Source: a virus | Virus record (IMG/VR): IMGVR_UViG_3300025886_000176 | Span: 1-22,582 of that record | DNA: 22,582 nt | Reading direction: 5' to 3' (one strand) | Part shown: positions 7,267-13,167 of the stretch, one piece after another | How positions within the stretch are numbered: position 1 is the stretch's first letter | Layout: every line of letters starts with the position of its first letter | The notes under the pieces: model-generated | Told to the model about the DNA's origin: nothing | The model's database searches: none | The model's input: the letters and a program-made list of their open reading frames with translations, nothing else | Made by a program: the position numbers and the translations under genes

Positions 7267-7950
7267 TTACGATAAATTCAGCGCAGTTGGCTGAACCCTC
7301 AGACTGACGCCATCATTGTCGGACGCCGCCGCAAACGTAAATGCTCTCTCGTAAATTTCGTTCAACACTTGAAACCTGTCGGGTGCGTTTTTCAGCGCCA
7401 GCTTGCTTGCCAGCCCCGCGCAGATACAGTCACTCCAGCGGTATGGCACGTCAGCGTCTTGATTGCTGGCCGTGATGTCATCAAGCTGATTTACCGACCA
7501 GTAGACCATGCTGTATGTGGTGACGTTTGGTATCTGCCAGATGTAAAGAAGGGGCGTGTATTGCTTGTCCAGCATATACTGTGACGGCTTGCCCGAAGAT
7601 GTTTTGTTTGGCAGTTGATTGTAGTCGGCAATCGACACACGATTAATGATTTGATCAGACGTGTCTGTGCCTGCGCTGTCCCGAATGACGGCGTCCATAA
7701 TGTCTATAGTGCCAACAGGCAGCGTGTAGGGCGTTGTCTGGCCGTTTACCAGCGTCAGCGTCTGTTGCTTTACCGCCCAGTAATTGATGCCTCGGTTGGC
7801 CCACTCACTAAATAATAGGTTTAGGCTGCGCCTTGCCGACACAGCCTTGTAACCTGTTTGGGTTTGTGGATCGATCCCACACCGCTCAAATGCCTCTGCG
7901 ATGATTTCTTCGACATCTGGGCGAAACGCTACTGTATCTGAAGTCGCCAT
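7267..7950 (-). CDS. P22 gp4-like head-tail connector / tail accessory protein
   Basis: This 227-residue protein opens with a helical region (FRPDVEEIIAEAFERCGID, about residues 9-27; ARRSLNLLFSEWANRGINYW, about 39-58). A beta region follows (QTLTLVNGQTTPYTLPVGTIDI), and it ends in more helices (GLASKLALKNAPDRFQVLNEIYERAF). The pattern 'IxEAxERCGxD... ARRSLNLxxxEWxNRGxNxW' matches gp4-like tail accessory factors of short-tailed phages as I remember them. These form a ring below the portal. It lies at the start of the tail module, and its TAA abuts the ATG of the repetitive fibre gene. A generic connector protein is the alternative. Confidence 0.65.
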   Translation of the reverse strand: MATSDTVAFRPDVEEIIAEAFERCGIDPQTQTGYKAVSARRSLNLLFSEWANRGINYWAVKQQTLTLVNGQTTPYTLPVGTIDIMDAVIRDSAGTDTSDQIINRVSIADYNQLPNKTSSGKPSQYMLDKQYTPLLYIWQIPNVTTYSMVYWSVNQLDDITASNQDADVPYRWSDCICAGLASKLALKNAPDRFQVLNEIYERAFTFAAASDNDGVSLRVQPTALNLS

Positions 7951-7959
7951 GTAGCAATC

Positions 7960-8373
7960 CTATGCGTAATGTTTTTTCATCCGCAGCACGATGTTGTATG
8001 TATCGCCAGCGGCCCCAAGGCCAGTTGTTGTGAACATGATATCACCAGTTGTGCTTCCATATTCTACAGTTGATGGCAATCCACCAAACTTGCTGAAGTC
8101 TTGATAACCAATATCATCTTCAGCCATGTGCATCATAATCACATCTGTTCCAGCATCTGCCTCTACCATAACCGTCATGCCTTGAATTATCCACCAGCAC
8201 TCCAAAAGGCTGACCGAGTTGCAAGACGCACCGTTTGCGCTTTTTGCCAAAGTTGAGACATCAACTTTTTTTACAGCATTTTCATCCGCAGTGTCCACAT
8301 ATTGCAATTGGAATGCCATGACTATTTCGTTGGTATTTTCAGAAAGCGTTTTTATGCTTGTAATGTTAGCCAC
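7960..8373 (-). CDS. Hypothetical virion-associated protein (GTG start)
   Basis: This 137-residue protein starts with GTG at 8373, supported by AGGAGG 7 nt upstream. The sequence is beta-rich and non-repetitive, with NEIVMAFQLQYVDTADENAV near the N terminus, a central segment with Cys and paired Trp (SLLECWWIIQGMTVMVEADAG), and TGLGAAGDTYNIVLRMKKHYA at the end. No catalytic motif is visible. Its place between the small decoration-like protein and the connector gene suggests a minor structural protein. I do not recognise a named family. Confidence 0.65.
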   Translation of the reverse strand: MANITSIKTLSENTNEIVMAFQLQYVDTADENAVKKVDVSTLAKSANGASCNSVSLLECWWIIQGMTVMVEADAGTDVIMMHMAEDDIGYQDFSKFGGLPSTVEYGSTTGDIMFTTTGLGAAGDTYNIVLRMKKHYA

Positions 8374-8394
8374 TTTGACCCTCCTATAAATTGC

Positions 8395-8416
8395 TGGTGG
8401 GGCCGAAACCCCACCA
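8395..8416 (-). other. Stable intergenic hairpin without U-tract
   Basis: An 8-bp perfect GC-rich stem (TGGTGGGG / CCCCACCA) with a 6-nt loop TTTCGG lies between the stop at 8422 and the AGGAGG site of the next gene. It is not followed by a run of U, so a normal intrinsic terminator is unlikely. It may protect the upstream mRNA 3' end, or modulate how much transcript or translation reaches the GTG-started gene. Confidence 0.5.
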
Positions 8417-8421
8417 ATAAA

Positions 8422-8880
8422 TTATGTTACGTTGTTGCTCTGTGCATAGACAACGGTAACTGCGCCAACACCGTTTCCAGTGTTTGCTGTGGTCACGATC
8501 AGCCTGTGATCGCCTGTGCCTGTGTTGAGCCACTTTGACGTGCGCGTTGCGTCAGTACCGGGGCTTGCCGCCACGATGCCCACTGCATTACCTTGGATCG
8601 CTCCAGCCGCAGTCAGAGTGGTCGCCGCGCCAACGCCGCCCAAGCCAAGAGTTGTGGCTCCACCGCTCCACGCTGTGGTCACAGTCACATCAATTGAGAT
8701 AAGCTGACTGTTTGGGGGAATAATAATATTTGTGGTGGTTGTTGTTGCTGTTTGATCAATCGCAGCAGTTTGCGAAAGGACAACAAAACCTGTGTTTTTC
8801 ATGTTAGAACCAACGGTTGTTCCACTGGTTTCTTTAATTGTGCCTGATTTAATCGGGCCTGAGAAAGTTGTAGTACCCAT
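8422..8880 (-). CDS. Small decoration- or head-fibre-like virion protein
   Basis: This 152-residue protein is rich in Thr, Gly and Ala and starts MGTTTFSGPIKSGTIKETSG. The remainder is predicted beta, with IIIPPNSQLISIDVTVTTAW at about 51-70 and ALIVTTANTG-like strands near the end (HRLIVTTANTGNGVGAVTVVYAQ). I remember this 'GTTTFSGPIKxGTI' start in small structural proteins near marine phage capsid genes. AGGAG lies 6 nt before the ATG. Its leader contains a hairpin (8906-8924) and lies just after a terminator, so it should start its own transcript or receive read-through. A capsid decoration or fibre role is inferred. Confidence 0.6.
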   Translation of the reverse strand: MGTTTFSGPIKSGTIKETSGTTVGSNMKNTGFVVLSQTAAIDQTATTTTTNIIIPPNSQLISIDVTVTTAWSGGATTLGLGGVGAATTLTAAGAIQGNAVGIVAASPGTDATRTSKWLNTGTGDHRLIVTTANTGNGVGAVTVVYAQSNNVT

Positions 8881-8905
8881 GATGATCTCCTGTCGTGGGT
8901 TAAGT

Positions 8906-8924
8906 CAGGTGCAGGGCGCACCTG
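8906..8924 (-). promoter_or_regulatory. Inverted repeat in the leader of the 152-residue protein gene
   Basis: Perfect 7-bp arms CAGGTGC / GCACCTG flank a 5-nt centre, 26 nt before the ATG at 8880. As RNA it gives a compact hairpin upstream of the AGGAG site. As DNA it could be an operator half-site pair. There is no U-tract, so it is not a terminator. Its place just after a true terminator and before the next gene suggests a 5' leader element. Confidence 0.45.
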
Positions 8925-8958
8925 TCAGGGATGTCGGCACAATACAACAGGTCTGTAC

Positions 8959-8987
8959 AAAAAGAAAGGGCCATCCGAAGACAGCCC
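8959..8987 (-). terminator. Intrinsic terminator with UUCG loop after the HTH gene
   Basis: On the minus strand GGGCTGTC, TTCG, GATGGCCC forms an 8-bp stem (two G-U pairs) closed by an extra-stable C(UUCG)G tetraloop and followed by TTTCTTTTT. It begins 8 nt after the HTH gene stop. It nearly copies the terminator after the capsid gene at 9413-9439, sharing the GTCTTCGGAT core and the GGCCC/GCCC foot. Confidence 0.85.
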
Positions 8988-8995
8988 CTGCTTGA

Positions 8996-9265
8996 TTATT
9001 TGCTGATCCAGTATTCCATCATAAGACATTCCTTATGTGGAAGCTGGGACGGTGGTTTTATCACCATGTATTTGTTCATGCGAACAATGATTTTGGTCAT
9101 CTTGACCCGTTGAGACTGGATGATCCAGCCTTGCTTGCGGAGCTTTGTTAGCTCTGCGGCGGGGTTGCAGACCCCAAACATATTCATCGCTTCGATCAGC
9201 GATATTGGGTGGCCCTCAAGCAAGTGTTCAAGCATTGCCATTGATGATGGAAAACCGTTTGACAT
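8996..9265 (-). CDS. Small helix-turn-helix DNA-binding protein
   Basis: This 89-residue basic protein starts at the ATG at 9265, which has AAAGGAG 7 nt upstream; the longer open frame to 9388 lacks such a site. Residues about 10-50 (LEHLLEGHPISLIEAMNMFG, then AAELTKLRKQGWII) follow the phage HTH pattern 'LL.G..IT..EA...FG......ELR+.GW.I', a winged-helix-like fold that I recall as an HTH_39-type domain. The C-terminal part has strands and a basic patch (VKMTKIIVRMNKY). It is the only recognisable regulator in the window. It sits between the capsid and tail modules, flanked by two matching terminators and preceded by a 23-bp dyad, so it probably forms its own transcription unit and may regulate itself or late genes. 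Confidence 0.75.
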   Translation of the reverse strand: MSNGFPSSMAMLEHLLEGHPISLIEAMNMFGVCNPAAELTKLRKQGWIIQSQRVKMTKIIVRMNKYMVIKPPSQLPHKECLMMEYWISK

Positions 9266-9288
9266 ATTTTTTCTCCTTTGGATTTTTG

Positions 9289-9311
9289 TAACGCTAACGG
9301 CGTTAGTGTTA
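9289..9311. promoter_or_regulatory. 23-bp dyad, candidate operator of the HTH gene
   Basis: The plus strand reads TAACGCTAAC, GGC, GTTAGTGTTA: 10-bp arms with one mismatch around a 3-bp centre. It lies 9 bp upstream of the AAAGGAG site of the HTH gene, between that site and the candidate promoter. Position and symmetry suit a dimeric repressor site. An mRNA hairpin is possible but would be AU-rich and has no U-tract. Confidence 0.55.
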
Positions 9312-9347
9312 TGTTTTGGATGGGGGCGCGTGGCCCCGCTTATGATT

Positions 9348-9375
9348 GATATAAGGGATACAGTCCAGAATACAA
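9348..9375 (-). promoter_or_regulatory. Weak candidate sigma70-type promoter before the HTH gene
   Basis: On the minus strand TTGTAT (9370-9375) is followed after 16 nt by TATATC (9348-9353), in the only intergenic gap of about 200 nt in the window. Both hexamers are imperfect. A promoter is expected here because a strong terminator lies just upstream, but this exact placement is a guess. Confidence 0.25.
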
Positions 9376-9412
9376 TAGGCAGATACAAATAAAATGCATT
9401 TTTATTTAAAAT

Positions 9413-9439
9413 AAAAAAAGGGCGATCCGAAGACCGCCC
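9413..9439 (-). terminator. Intrinsic terminator with UUCG loop after the major capsid gene
   Basis: On the minus strand GGGCGGTC, TTCG, GATCGCCC forms an 8-bp stem (one G-U pair) with a C(UUCG)G tetraloop, followed by seven T and a further AT-rich run. It begins 36 nt after the capsid stop. This is a textbook rho-independent terminator and should limit read-through from the capsid operon into the tail module. Confidence 0.92.
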
Positions 9440-9474
9440 CAGTTTGACCCAACAGGAAGAGAAGATTGGGTTGT

Positions 9475-10383
9475 TTATGCTGCGCCTTCGGTTCCGAATA
9501 CGCCGCGCCAGTCAGTAAAGCCGAAGCTATAACGCTCACGAACTTTGTAACGGACGTTGCCAGTCTCAAAGTCACCTTCCATGCCCTTTTTCATTGCTGA
9601 ACGGGTGAAGTGCTTGAGACCGTCTGGAACGTCAGTCGTAATGAAGAACGCATCAGGATCGGTCAGACGGCGCATGATATGATAGCCCTTGGGCAGATAA
9701 CCACCAGCCTTAATGGCGTTGATGTCGTTATCGGCTGTACCAGCGCGAAGCTGGCTTTCCAACAGGCGCTCTGCGGTAAACTGATAGGCAGTTGGAATAA
9801 CCAATTGCATACCCTGTGCCGCAATGCGAAGGCCACGATCATCTTTCATGTCGCTGATGTTAATCAGGATCGACTCAAGAGATGTCTCGGACAGGTCAGC
9901 CGCCGTGGCAAGCACGTTAGACTGAATGCCGTTCTGTGTTGGGTGCGATGCACTCAACAAAGTTTGACCGTCACCACCAGTAACACCAGCAGTTTGAGCA
10001 AAGTTTAAGACGTTTGCAGCCTTAATTTCTTTGGTCGATGCCATAGACCGTGCCAGCGCCTTTGTGTAACGCGAAGCAAGCGAACCATACTGACCGTCCT
10101 CTTCAGCTTCCTCAGTGATTGAGAACGCCAAGGCGACAGTTTCGTGCTGGTAACGCGCAGTCCACTGTTGGCTTGCACTGTCATAAGAGACCGCTCCACC
10201 CTCAGTTTTTGTTGGCGCTTGGCCGAAGCCACTCAAAAGTACGTCTTCTTCGTAAGCCTTTTGAGAGCTATTCGATTCAAAGACCGCAGTGTATTCGGCA
10301 GGGTAGCTATCGTACTCAAGTCCAAAGAGAGTGTTCAGACCCGGCTCTAGAGTTTTCGCAAAACTCGCTCTATTCATTGCCAT
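9475..10383 (-). CDS. Major capsid protein (Mu gpT-like, HK97 fold expected)
   Basis: This 302-residue protein forms the icosahedral shell. Early sequence (LEPGLNTLFGLEYDSYPAEYTAVFE) leads to an extended loop region (VLLSGFGQAPTKTEGGAVSYD). A long helix region (EEDGQYGSLASRYTKALARSMASTKEIKAANVLNFA) and the SHPTQNG signature at about residues 145-151 come next, then a C-terminal beta part (DPDAFFITTDVPDGLKHFTR, FGFTDWRGVFG). This is the Mu-like head subunit (gpT) pattern. AAGGAGG lies 10 nt before the ATG, the strongest Shine-Dalgarno in the window, as suits the most abundant protein. Scaffold and decoration-like genes lie upstream and a strong terminator directly downstream. Confidence 0.88.
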   Translation of the reverse strand: MAMNRASFAKTLEPGLNTLFGLEYDSYPAEYTAVFESNSSQKAYEEDVLLSGFGQAPTKTEGGAVSYDSASQQWTARYQHETVALAFSITEEAEEDGQYGSLASRYTKALARSMASTKEIKAANVLNFAQTAGVTGGDGQTLLSASHPTQNGIQSNVLATAADLSETSLESILINISDMKDDRGLRIAAQGMQLVIPTAYQFTAERLLESQLRAGTADNDINAIKAGGYLPKGYHIMRRLTDPDAFFITTDVPDGLKHFTRSAMKKGMEGDFETGNVRYKVRERYSFGFTDWRGVFGTEGAA

Positions 10384-10397
10384 TGTTCATGCCCTCC

Positions 10398-10949
10398 TTA
10401 TATGCCAGCAGTTTGTTTTAGAATATGCTCATTGATCAGCACTTCCATTACTGCATTTGCACCAAACGCATTGTCGGGTGTGTCATGCAGGGCGAGAATT
10501 TTAACAGTGGCTGCGGTTGCTGCCATTGTTCCATTGGTCGAAAAACCAGACTGACCAGTGATGGTCGATCCAGCGCCATCCACAACATCGGCACAGTTGC
10601 CAATATTTGCTTGGGCAGGCGTACCCGCGCTTTGAACCTTAAACACAGTGTACGGGCAGTCATAGACGTATGCTATGATGTCTGTCGCAACAGTGCCTGT
10701 CGGCCAGTATTCACTGTAAACGTATGACCCATCTGCGGCTGTGTATGAACAGCCATCAAATACACCAATATTGTTTACTTCTGTTGGACTGTGCGCTGTG
10801 ATTACACCTGTGTTAATGATAATGACCAGATCGCCCTTAAAGATATTCTCTGCAAAACCACTTGCAATAGTATATCGATTAGTACGTGGCGCATTACCGC
10901 TCATGTGACGTATCGGGACAAACCCGAATGCGGCGTCTACATTTGCCAT
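10398..10949 (-). CDS. Head decoration-like virion protein
   Basis: This 183-residue beta-rich protein lies directly before the capsid gene. It starts MANVDAAFGFVPIRHMSGN and has RYTIASGFAENIFKGDLVIIINTGVI at about 25-50, then Gly/Thr-rich strands. The 'FGFxPxRHxSGNAPR' start with 'IFxGDLV' is a pattern I remember from proteins beside capsid genes in marine podoviruses, where they are predicted virion components. AGGAG lies 6 nt before the ATG. A capsid-stabilising or decoration role fits size, fold and place but is inferred. Confidence 0.65.
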   Translation of the reverse strand: MANVDAAFGFVPIRHMSGNAPRTNRYTIASGFAENIFKGDLVIIINTGVITAHSPTEVNNIGVFDGCSYTAADGSYVYSEYWPTGTVATDIIAYVYDCPYTVFKVQSAGTPAQANIGNCADVVDGAGSTITGQSGFSTNGTMAATAATVKILALHDTPDNAFGANAVMEVLINEHILKQTAGI

Positions 10950-10972
10950 GTTTCGCTCCTATAGCGTAAAGA

Positions 10973-11455
10973 TTAATCGCTCATGGCAGACAATTGCCTG
11001 CCGCGACTGGTTTCAGACTTCCGCTCTTGATAGAACTTCTGTCCACTCCGCCGTCCTAACGCATCAAGTTCACCTGAGACTGCTTCATTTTGCTCTGTGT
11101 TTTTATTCTGCCAGAACGCCTTTTGTGAGGCGTGTTTTTGTTCTGGCATTTCACATAGCAACATGCCTTCAATCCCTACTGATCCTGTCCACTGTCCATG
11201 ATTAATAGTCGGAAACAACTTTTCTTTCACAGTGTCAGCGGAGCGTGGCTCCCAACCTTCGCGCATTCTTTTATACACGTTGTCGGGGGTGTCCTTCCCT
11301 TGAATCGAGGTTGCGACCCAGCGTTGGACATAGCCGGGACGGGCTTCTGGTGCGTCCAACAGTGCTGGTGGTTTCCATGCGGCTTCTGGACGAACTTCTT
11401 CGTCCCGCACAGATGATCGTGATTGCTCGGCTCTTGAGTTTCTCTTTTCAGACAT
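10973..11455 (-). CDS. Conserved phage head-module protein of unknown function
   Basis: This 160-residue hydrophilic protein lies between the scaffold and the decoration-like gene, 2 nt after the scaffold stop. The N-terminal 25 residues are charged and disordered (SEKRNSRAEQSRSSVRDEE). A central region (RPGYVQRWVATSIQGKDTPDN, REGWEPRSADTV, GQWTGSVGIEGMLLCEMPEQ) looks conserved and folded. The C-terminal half is helical and basic. I remember the 'PGYVxRWV... NVxxRxxEGWEPR... GMxLCxMPE' pattern in marine phages next to scaffold genes. It may take part in capsid assembly, but no activity can be assigned. Confidence 0.65.
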   Translation of the reverse strand: MSEKRNSRAEQSRSSVRDEEVRPEAAWKPPALLDAPEARPGYVQRWVATSIQGKDTPDNVYKRMREGWEPRSADTVKEKLFPTINHGQWTGSVGIEGMLLCEMPEQKHASQKAFWQNKNTEQNEAVSGELDALGRRSGQKFYQERKSETSRGRQLSAMSD

Positions 11456-11457
11456 GA

Positions 11458-12363
11458 CTATTGTTCCCTCTGTTGACGGCGAATTTCGGCTTCGTATTTT
11501 TTGAGACCACGTTCATCGTTTATACCAAGTTCCCTAGCCATGCGGAGTTGCTCTTGCGTCATACGCACACGATTGCCCTTATAAGCTGAAGACCCGCCCG
11601 TAGTGGGGGCGACTGGAGACCTACCTTTTGGTCTTTGCTTCGGACTTGGCCCCGATCTTAACTCAGGAAACACTTTTTGTAAACGCCCGTTAAGTTGCGA
11701 GTAATATTCGTCGCTATTCTTATCGAAACCCTCTAAATCTAGCTGCACGTCTATCGCCCGTGCCGCCGCTGTCTCTCGCTCAAAGCCAGTGGCATTGAAC
11801 CAGTTATTTTGCTGCCACCAGCCCATTGCCTTCTCAGGCGGTGGATTGCCCTGCTGACGCTGTGGCTGCTGCTGGCGTTGCTGCTGTTGCTGCCGCTGTT
11901 GTTGCCGACCATGCTGCTGCGCCTGTGCCACGCGCATTGCCGCTCTCATGTCGGCTATCTGCTCTTGGAAGTTAACTTGGGCGTCAGTGTCGCCCTCCTC
12001 CACGGCCTTGTGCAGCGCCTGCTTGGTCTGCTGGTATCGGGAATTAAATTCCTGCTCTGCGTTCTGCTGCGATCCCTGCTCCAGACGCTCTAGCCGCTTT
12101 TGCAGTTGCGCGTTCTGAGCCTGTATTTGCTGCGCCTGTATTTCAGCCTCCCTGCGCTGCGATACGAGCTTGCTGATGCGCTTCTGCACCTTGGGGCCGT
12201 AGTCTGGCTCCTGATCGTCAGCAGCCTCCACAGGCTCCTCCTGTGGCCTCTCAGGCTTTTGCTCTGGCTCGTCAGTGATTTCTATTTCAAAATCTTCTGG
12301 CTCACCCTTGGCCGCTTGGATTTCGGCCTCGATTTCTTCAAGAATTTTCTCTTGCTCTGACAT
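11458..12363 (-). CDS. Capsid scaffolding protein with polyglutamine tract
   Basis: This 301-residue, low-complexity, mostly helical protein lies two genes upstream of the capsid protein, the usual scaffold place. Residues 1-55 are very acidic. Residues 57-150 form a long Gln/Glu/Arg coiled coil (QRREAEIQAQQIQAQNAQLQ). Residues 149-171 are almost pure Gln with Arg breaks. Residues 178-235 look more folded (AMGWWQQNNWFNATGFERE). The C-terminal tail is basic and helical (MTQEQLRMARELGINDERG, ending RRQQREQ), like the capsid-binding end of other scaffolds. It should template procapsid assembly and then leave. The role rests on composition and gene order. Confidence 0.78.
   Translation of the reverse strand: MSEQEKILEEIEAEIQAAKGEPEDFEIEITDEPEQKPERPQEEPVEAADDQEPDYGPKVQKRISKLVSQRREAEIQAQQIQAQNAQLQKRLERLEQGSQQNAEQEFNSRYQQTKQALHKAVEEGDTDAQVNFQEQIADMRAAMRVAQAQQHGRQQQRQQQQQRQQQPQRQQGNPPPEKAMGWWQQNNWFNATGFERETAAARAIDVQLDLEGFDKNSDEYYSQLNGRLQKVFPELRSGPSPKQRPKGRSPVAPTTGGSSAYKGNRVRMTQEQLRMARELGINDERGLKKYEAEIRRQQREQ
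11851..11919 (-). repeat. CAG/CAA-type low-complexity tract in the scaffold gene
   Basis: Codons 149-171 of the scaffolding gene are nearly all glutamine, written with mixed CAG and CAA codons and broken by Arg and one Pro. The mixture of codons suggests selection for the amino acids, not only slippage. Confidence 0.75.
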
Positions 12364-12367
12364 GGCC

Positions 12368-12772
12368 CTACCCCAAATATGCGGCGACTTCGACGCCCTC
12401 TGGCAGAATAGACGTTAGCTCATCGTCATTCAGCAGAAGGAATTTCACGCCCTTTACAACAATTTTCTGACCAGCGTATTTACCGTAAGTCACGCGATCT
12501 CCGATTTGCGGCATAACGTCAGACTTCCAACGCTCACCCGTGTCGCGGTCACGATACGCTAAATCACCCATCGCACAGACGGTGCCGTGGGCGGTCAGGT
12601 ATTCCTCGTTGTCTTTTGAGGTGTCTGGCAGCAAAATGCCGCCTGCGGTTGTCATCTTTACCTGATTAGGCTGAACGAGAACCTTCCAATTCATTGGAAT
12701 TGGGATTTGATGAGAGCCAATCGTCGCGCTGGTTTCTTCATCAGTGTAGATTGCGTCATGTTGATGAGACAT
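12368..12772 (-). CDS. GroES-like co-chaperonin (phage-encoded)
   Basis: This 134-residue Cpn10-family protein would cap a GroEL-type ring for folding of phage proteins, most likely the capsid protein. After about 25 polar residues the core begins (IPIPMNWKVLVQPNQVKM). The mobile loop with TTAGGILLPDTSKDNEEY follows (about residues 41-58), then the roof and body strands (GDRVTYGKYAGQKIVV, FLLLNDDELTSIL). GGILLPD is the family's GroEL-binding region. I prefer the ATG at 12772 because GAGG is 8 nt upstream. The ATG at 12781, three codons earlier, directly abuts that GAGG. The N-terminal extension and the 15-residue insert around DLAYRDRDTGERWKSD are longer than in bacterial GroES. Its gene opens the head module. 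Confidence 0.88.
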   Translation of the reverse strand: MSHQHDAIYTDEETSATIGSHQIPIPMNWKVLVQPNQVKMTTAGGILLPDTSKDNEEYLTAHGTVCAMGDLAYRDRDTGERWKSDVMPQIGDRVTYGKYAGQKIVVKGVKFLLLNDDELTSILPEGVEVAAYLG

Positions 12773-12773
12773 G

Positions 12774-12971
12774 TTATTCATCCTCTTCGTTTAAATTTTT
12801 GATCGTGTCATGGATTACGTCAGCGGCCTGCTCCAGCCCCTCCGCAATGCCCACGTTTTTGTGATACGCCTCAAAGTCGGACATTCGACCCCGAAGCATA
12901 CCGTCAGCTATTTCCAGCCGTCTTTTCTCCAGATTGTTTCTGATCTGCTGGAGCAGATCGCTTATCGTCAT
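12774..12971 (-). CDS. Small helical protein of unknown function
   Basis: This 65-residue protein is predicted almost all helical (ISDLLQQIRNNLEKRRLEIADG, FEAYHKNVGIAEGLEQAADVIHDTIKNL). Its frame ends 1 nt before the preferred GroES start. The 'LRGRMxDFExYHKxVGxxxGLExA' middle looks conserved and resembles small phage proteins I have seen near head genes. The only Shine-Dalgarno-like stretch is GGGGGG, 8 nt before the ATG. The first third overlaps another small frame (12904-13035), so it may be translated by re-initiation. Function unknown. Confidence 0.65.
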   Translation of the reverse strand: MTISDLLQQIRNNLEKRRLEIADGMLRGRMSDFEAYHKNVGIAEGLEQAADVIHDTIKNLNEEDE

Positions 12972-13035
12972 TCTTAACGCCCCCCGTCATGGAGACGCCT
13001 GTGACGTGTACTGTTACGTCTTTATTTTCCGACAT
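12904..13035 (-). CDS. Short overlapping frame of 43 codons
   Basis: ATG at 13035 preceded by GAGGGG (6 nt) opens a 43-residue frame starting MSENKDVTVHVTGVSMTGG and ending TGA at 12904. Its last 68 nt overlap the 65-residue gene in another frame. The N-terminal 20 residues look like a compact beta peptide; the C-terminal half is polar (KQSGEKTAGNS) and probably constrained by the overlapping gene. The strong ribosome binding site favours real translation, perhaps to deliver ribosomes to the gene below. It may have no function as a protein. Confidence 0.45.
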   Translation of the reverse strand: MSENKDVTVHVTGVSMTGGVKNDDKRSAPADQKQSGEKTAGNS

Positions 13036-13058
13036 CAGTATCCCCTCTTCATTGATTT

Positions 13059-13127
13059 CTATTTCTTCTTCTTAGTCGTTTTTTTCTTGGTTGCAATCGT
13101 TGTAGGTTTCTTTTTACCATATGACAT
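13059..13127 (-). CDS. Very short Lys/Thr-rich peptide (22 codons)
   Basis: ATG at 13127 with AAGGA 9 nt upstream reads MSYGKKKPTTIATKKKTTKKKK and then TAG. Eleven of 22 residues are Lys. An in-frame ATG seven codons earlier (13148) lacks a ribosome binding site. It lies in the gap between the 255-residue protein and the 43-codon frame, which otherwise has no gene. Its composition matches the other Lys-rich small proteins of this window, so it may bind nucleic acid. Too short for a firm call. Confidence 0.4.
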   Translation of the reverse strand: MSYGKKKPTTIATKKKTTKKKK

Positions 13128-13167
13128 ATTTTTTGTTCCTTGTTTCATCAGGGAGGGGAAGCTGGCT

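Noticed and set aside
9323-9337. Short GC hairpin (GGGGC/GCCCC) upstream of the HTH gene
   Set aside because: The stem has only 5 bp and no U-tract. It is too weak to call a terminator or regulator by itself.
8996-9388. Longer 130-codon version of the HTH gene starting at 9388
   Set aside because: The extra 41 residues cover the dyad and candidate promoter and have no Shine-Dalgarno, while the ATG at 9265 has AAAGGAG at ideal distance.
11809-12360. Two plus-strand Leu-rich frames that look like membrane proteins
   Set aside because: They lie opposite the Gln/Glu-rich scaffold gene; CAG and GAG codons read as CTG and CTC (Leu) on the other strand. This is a composition artefact.
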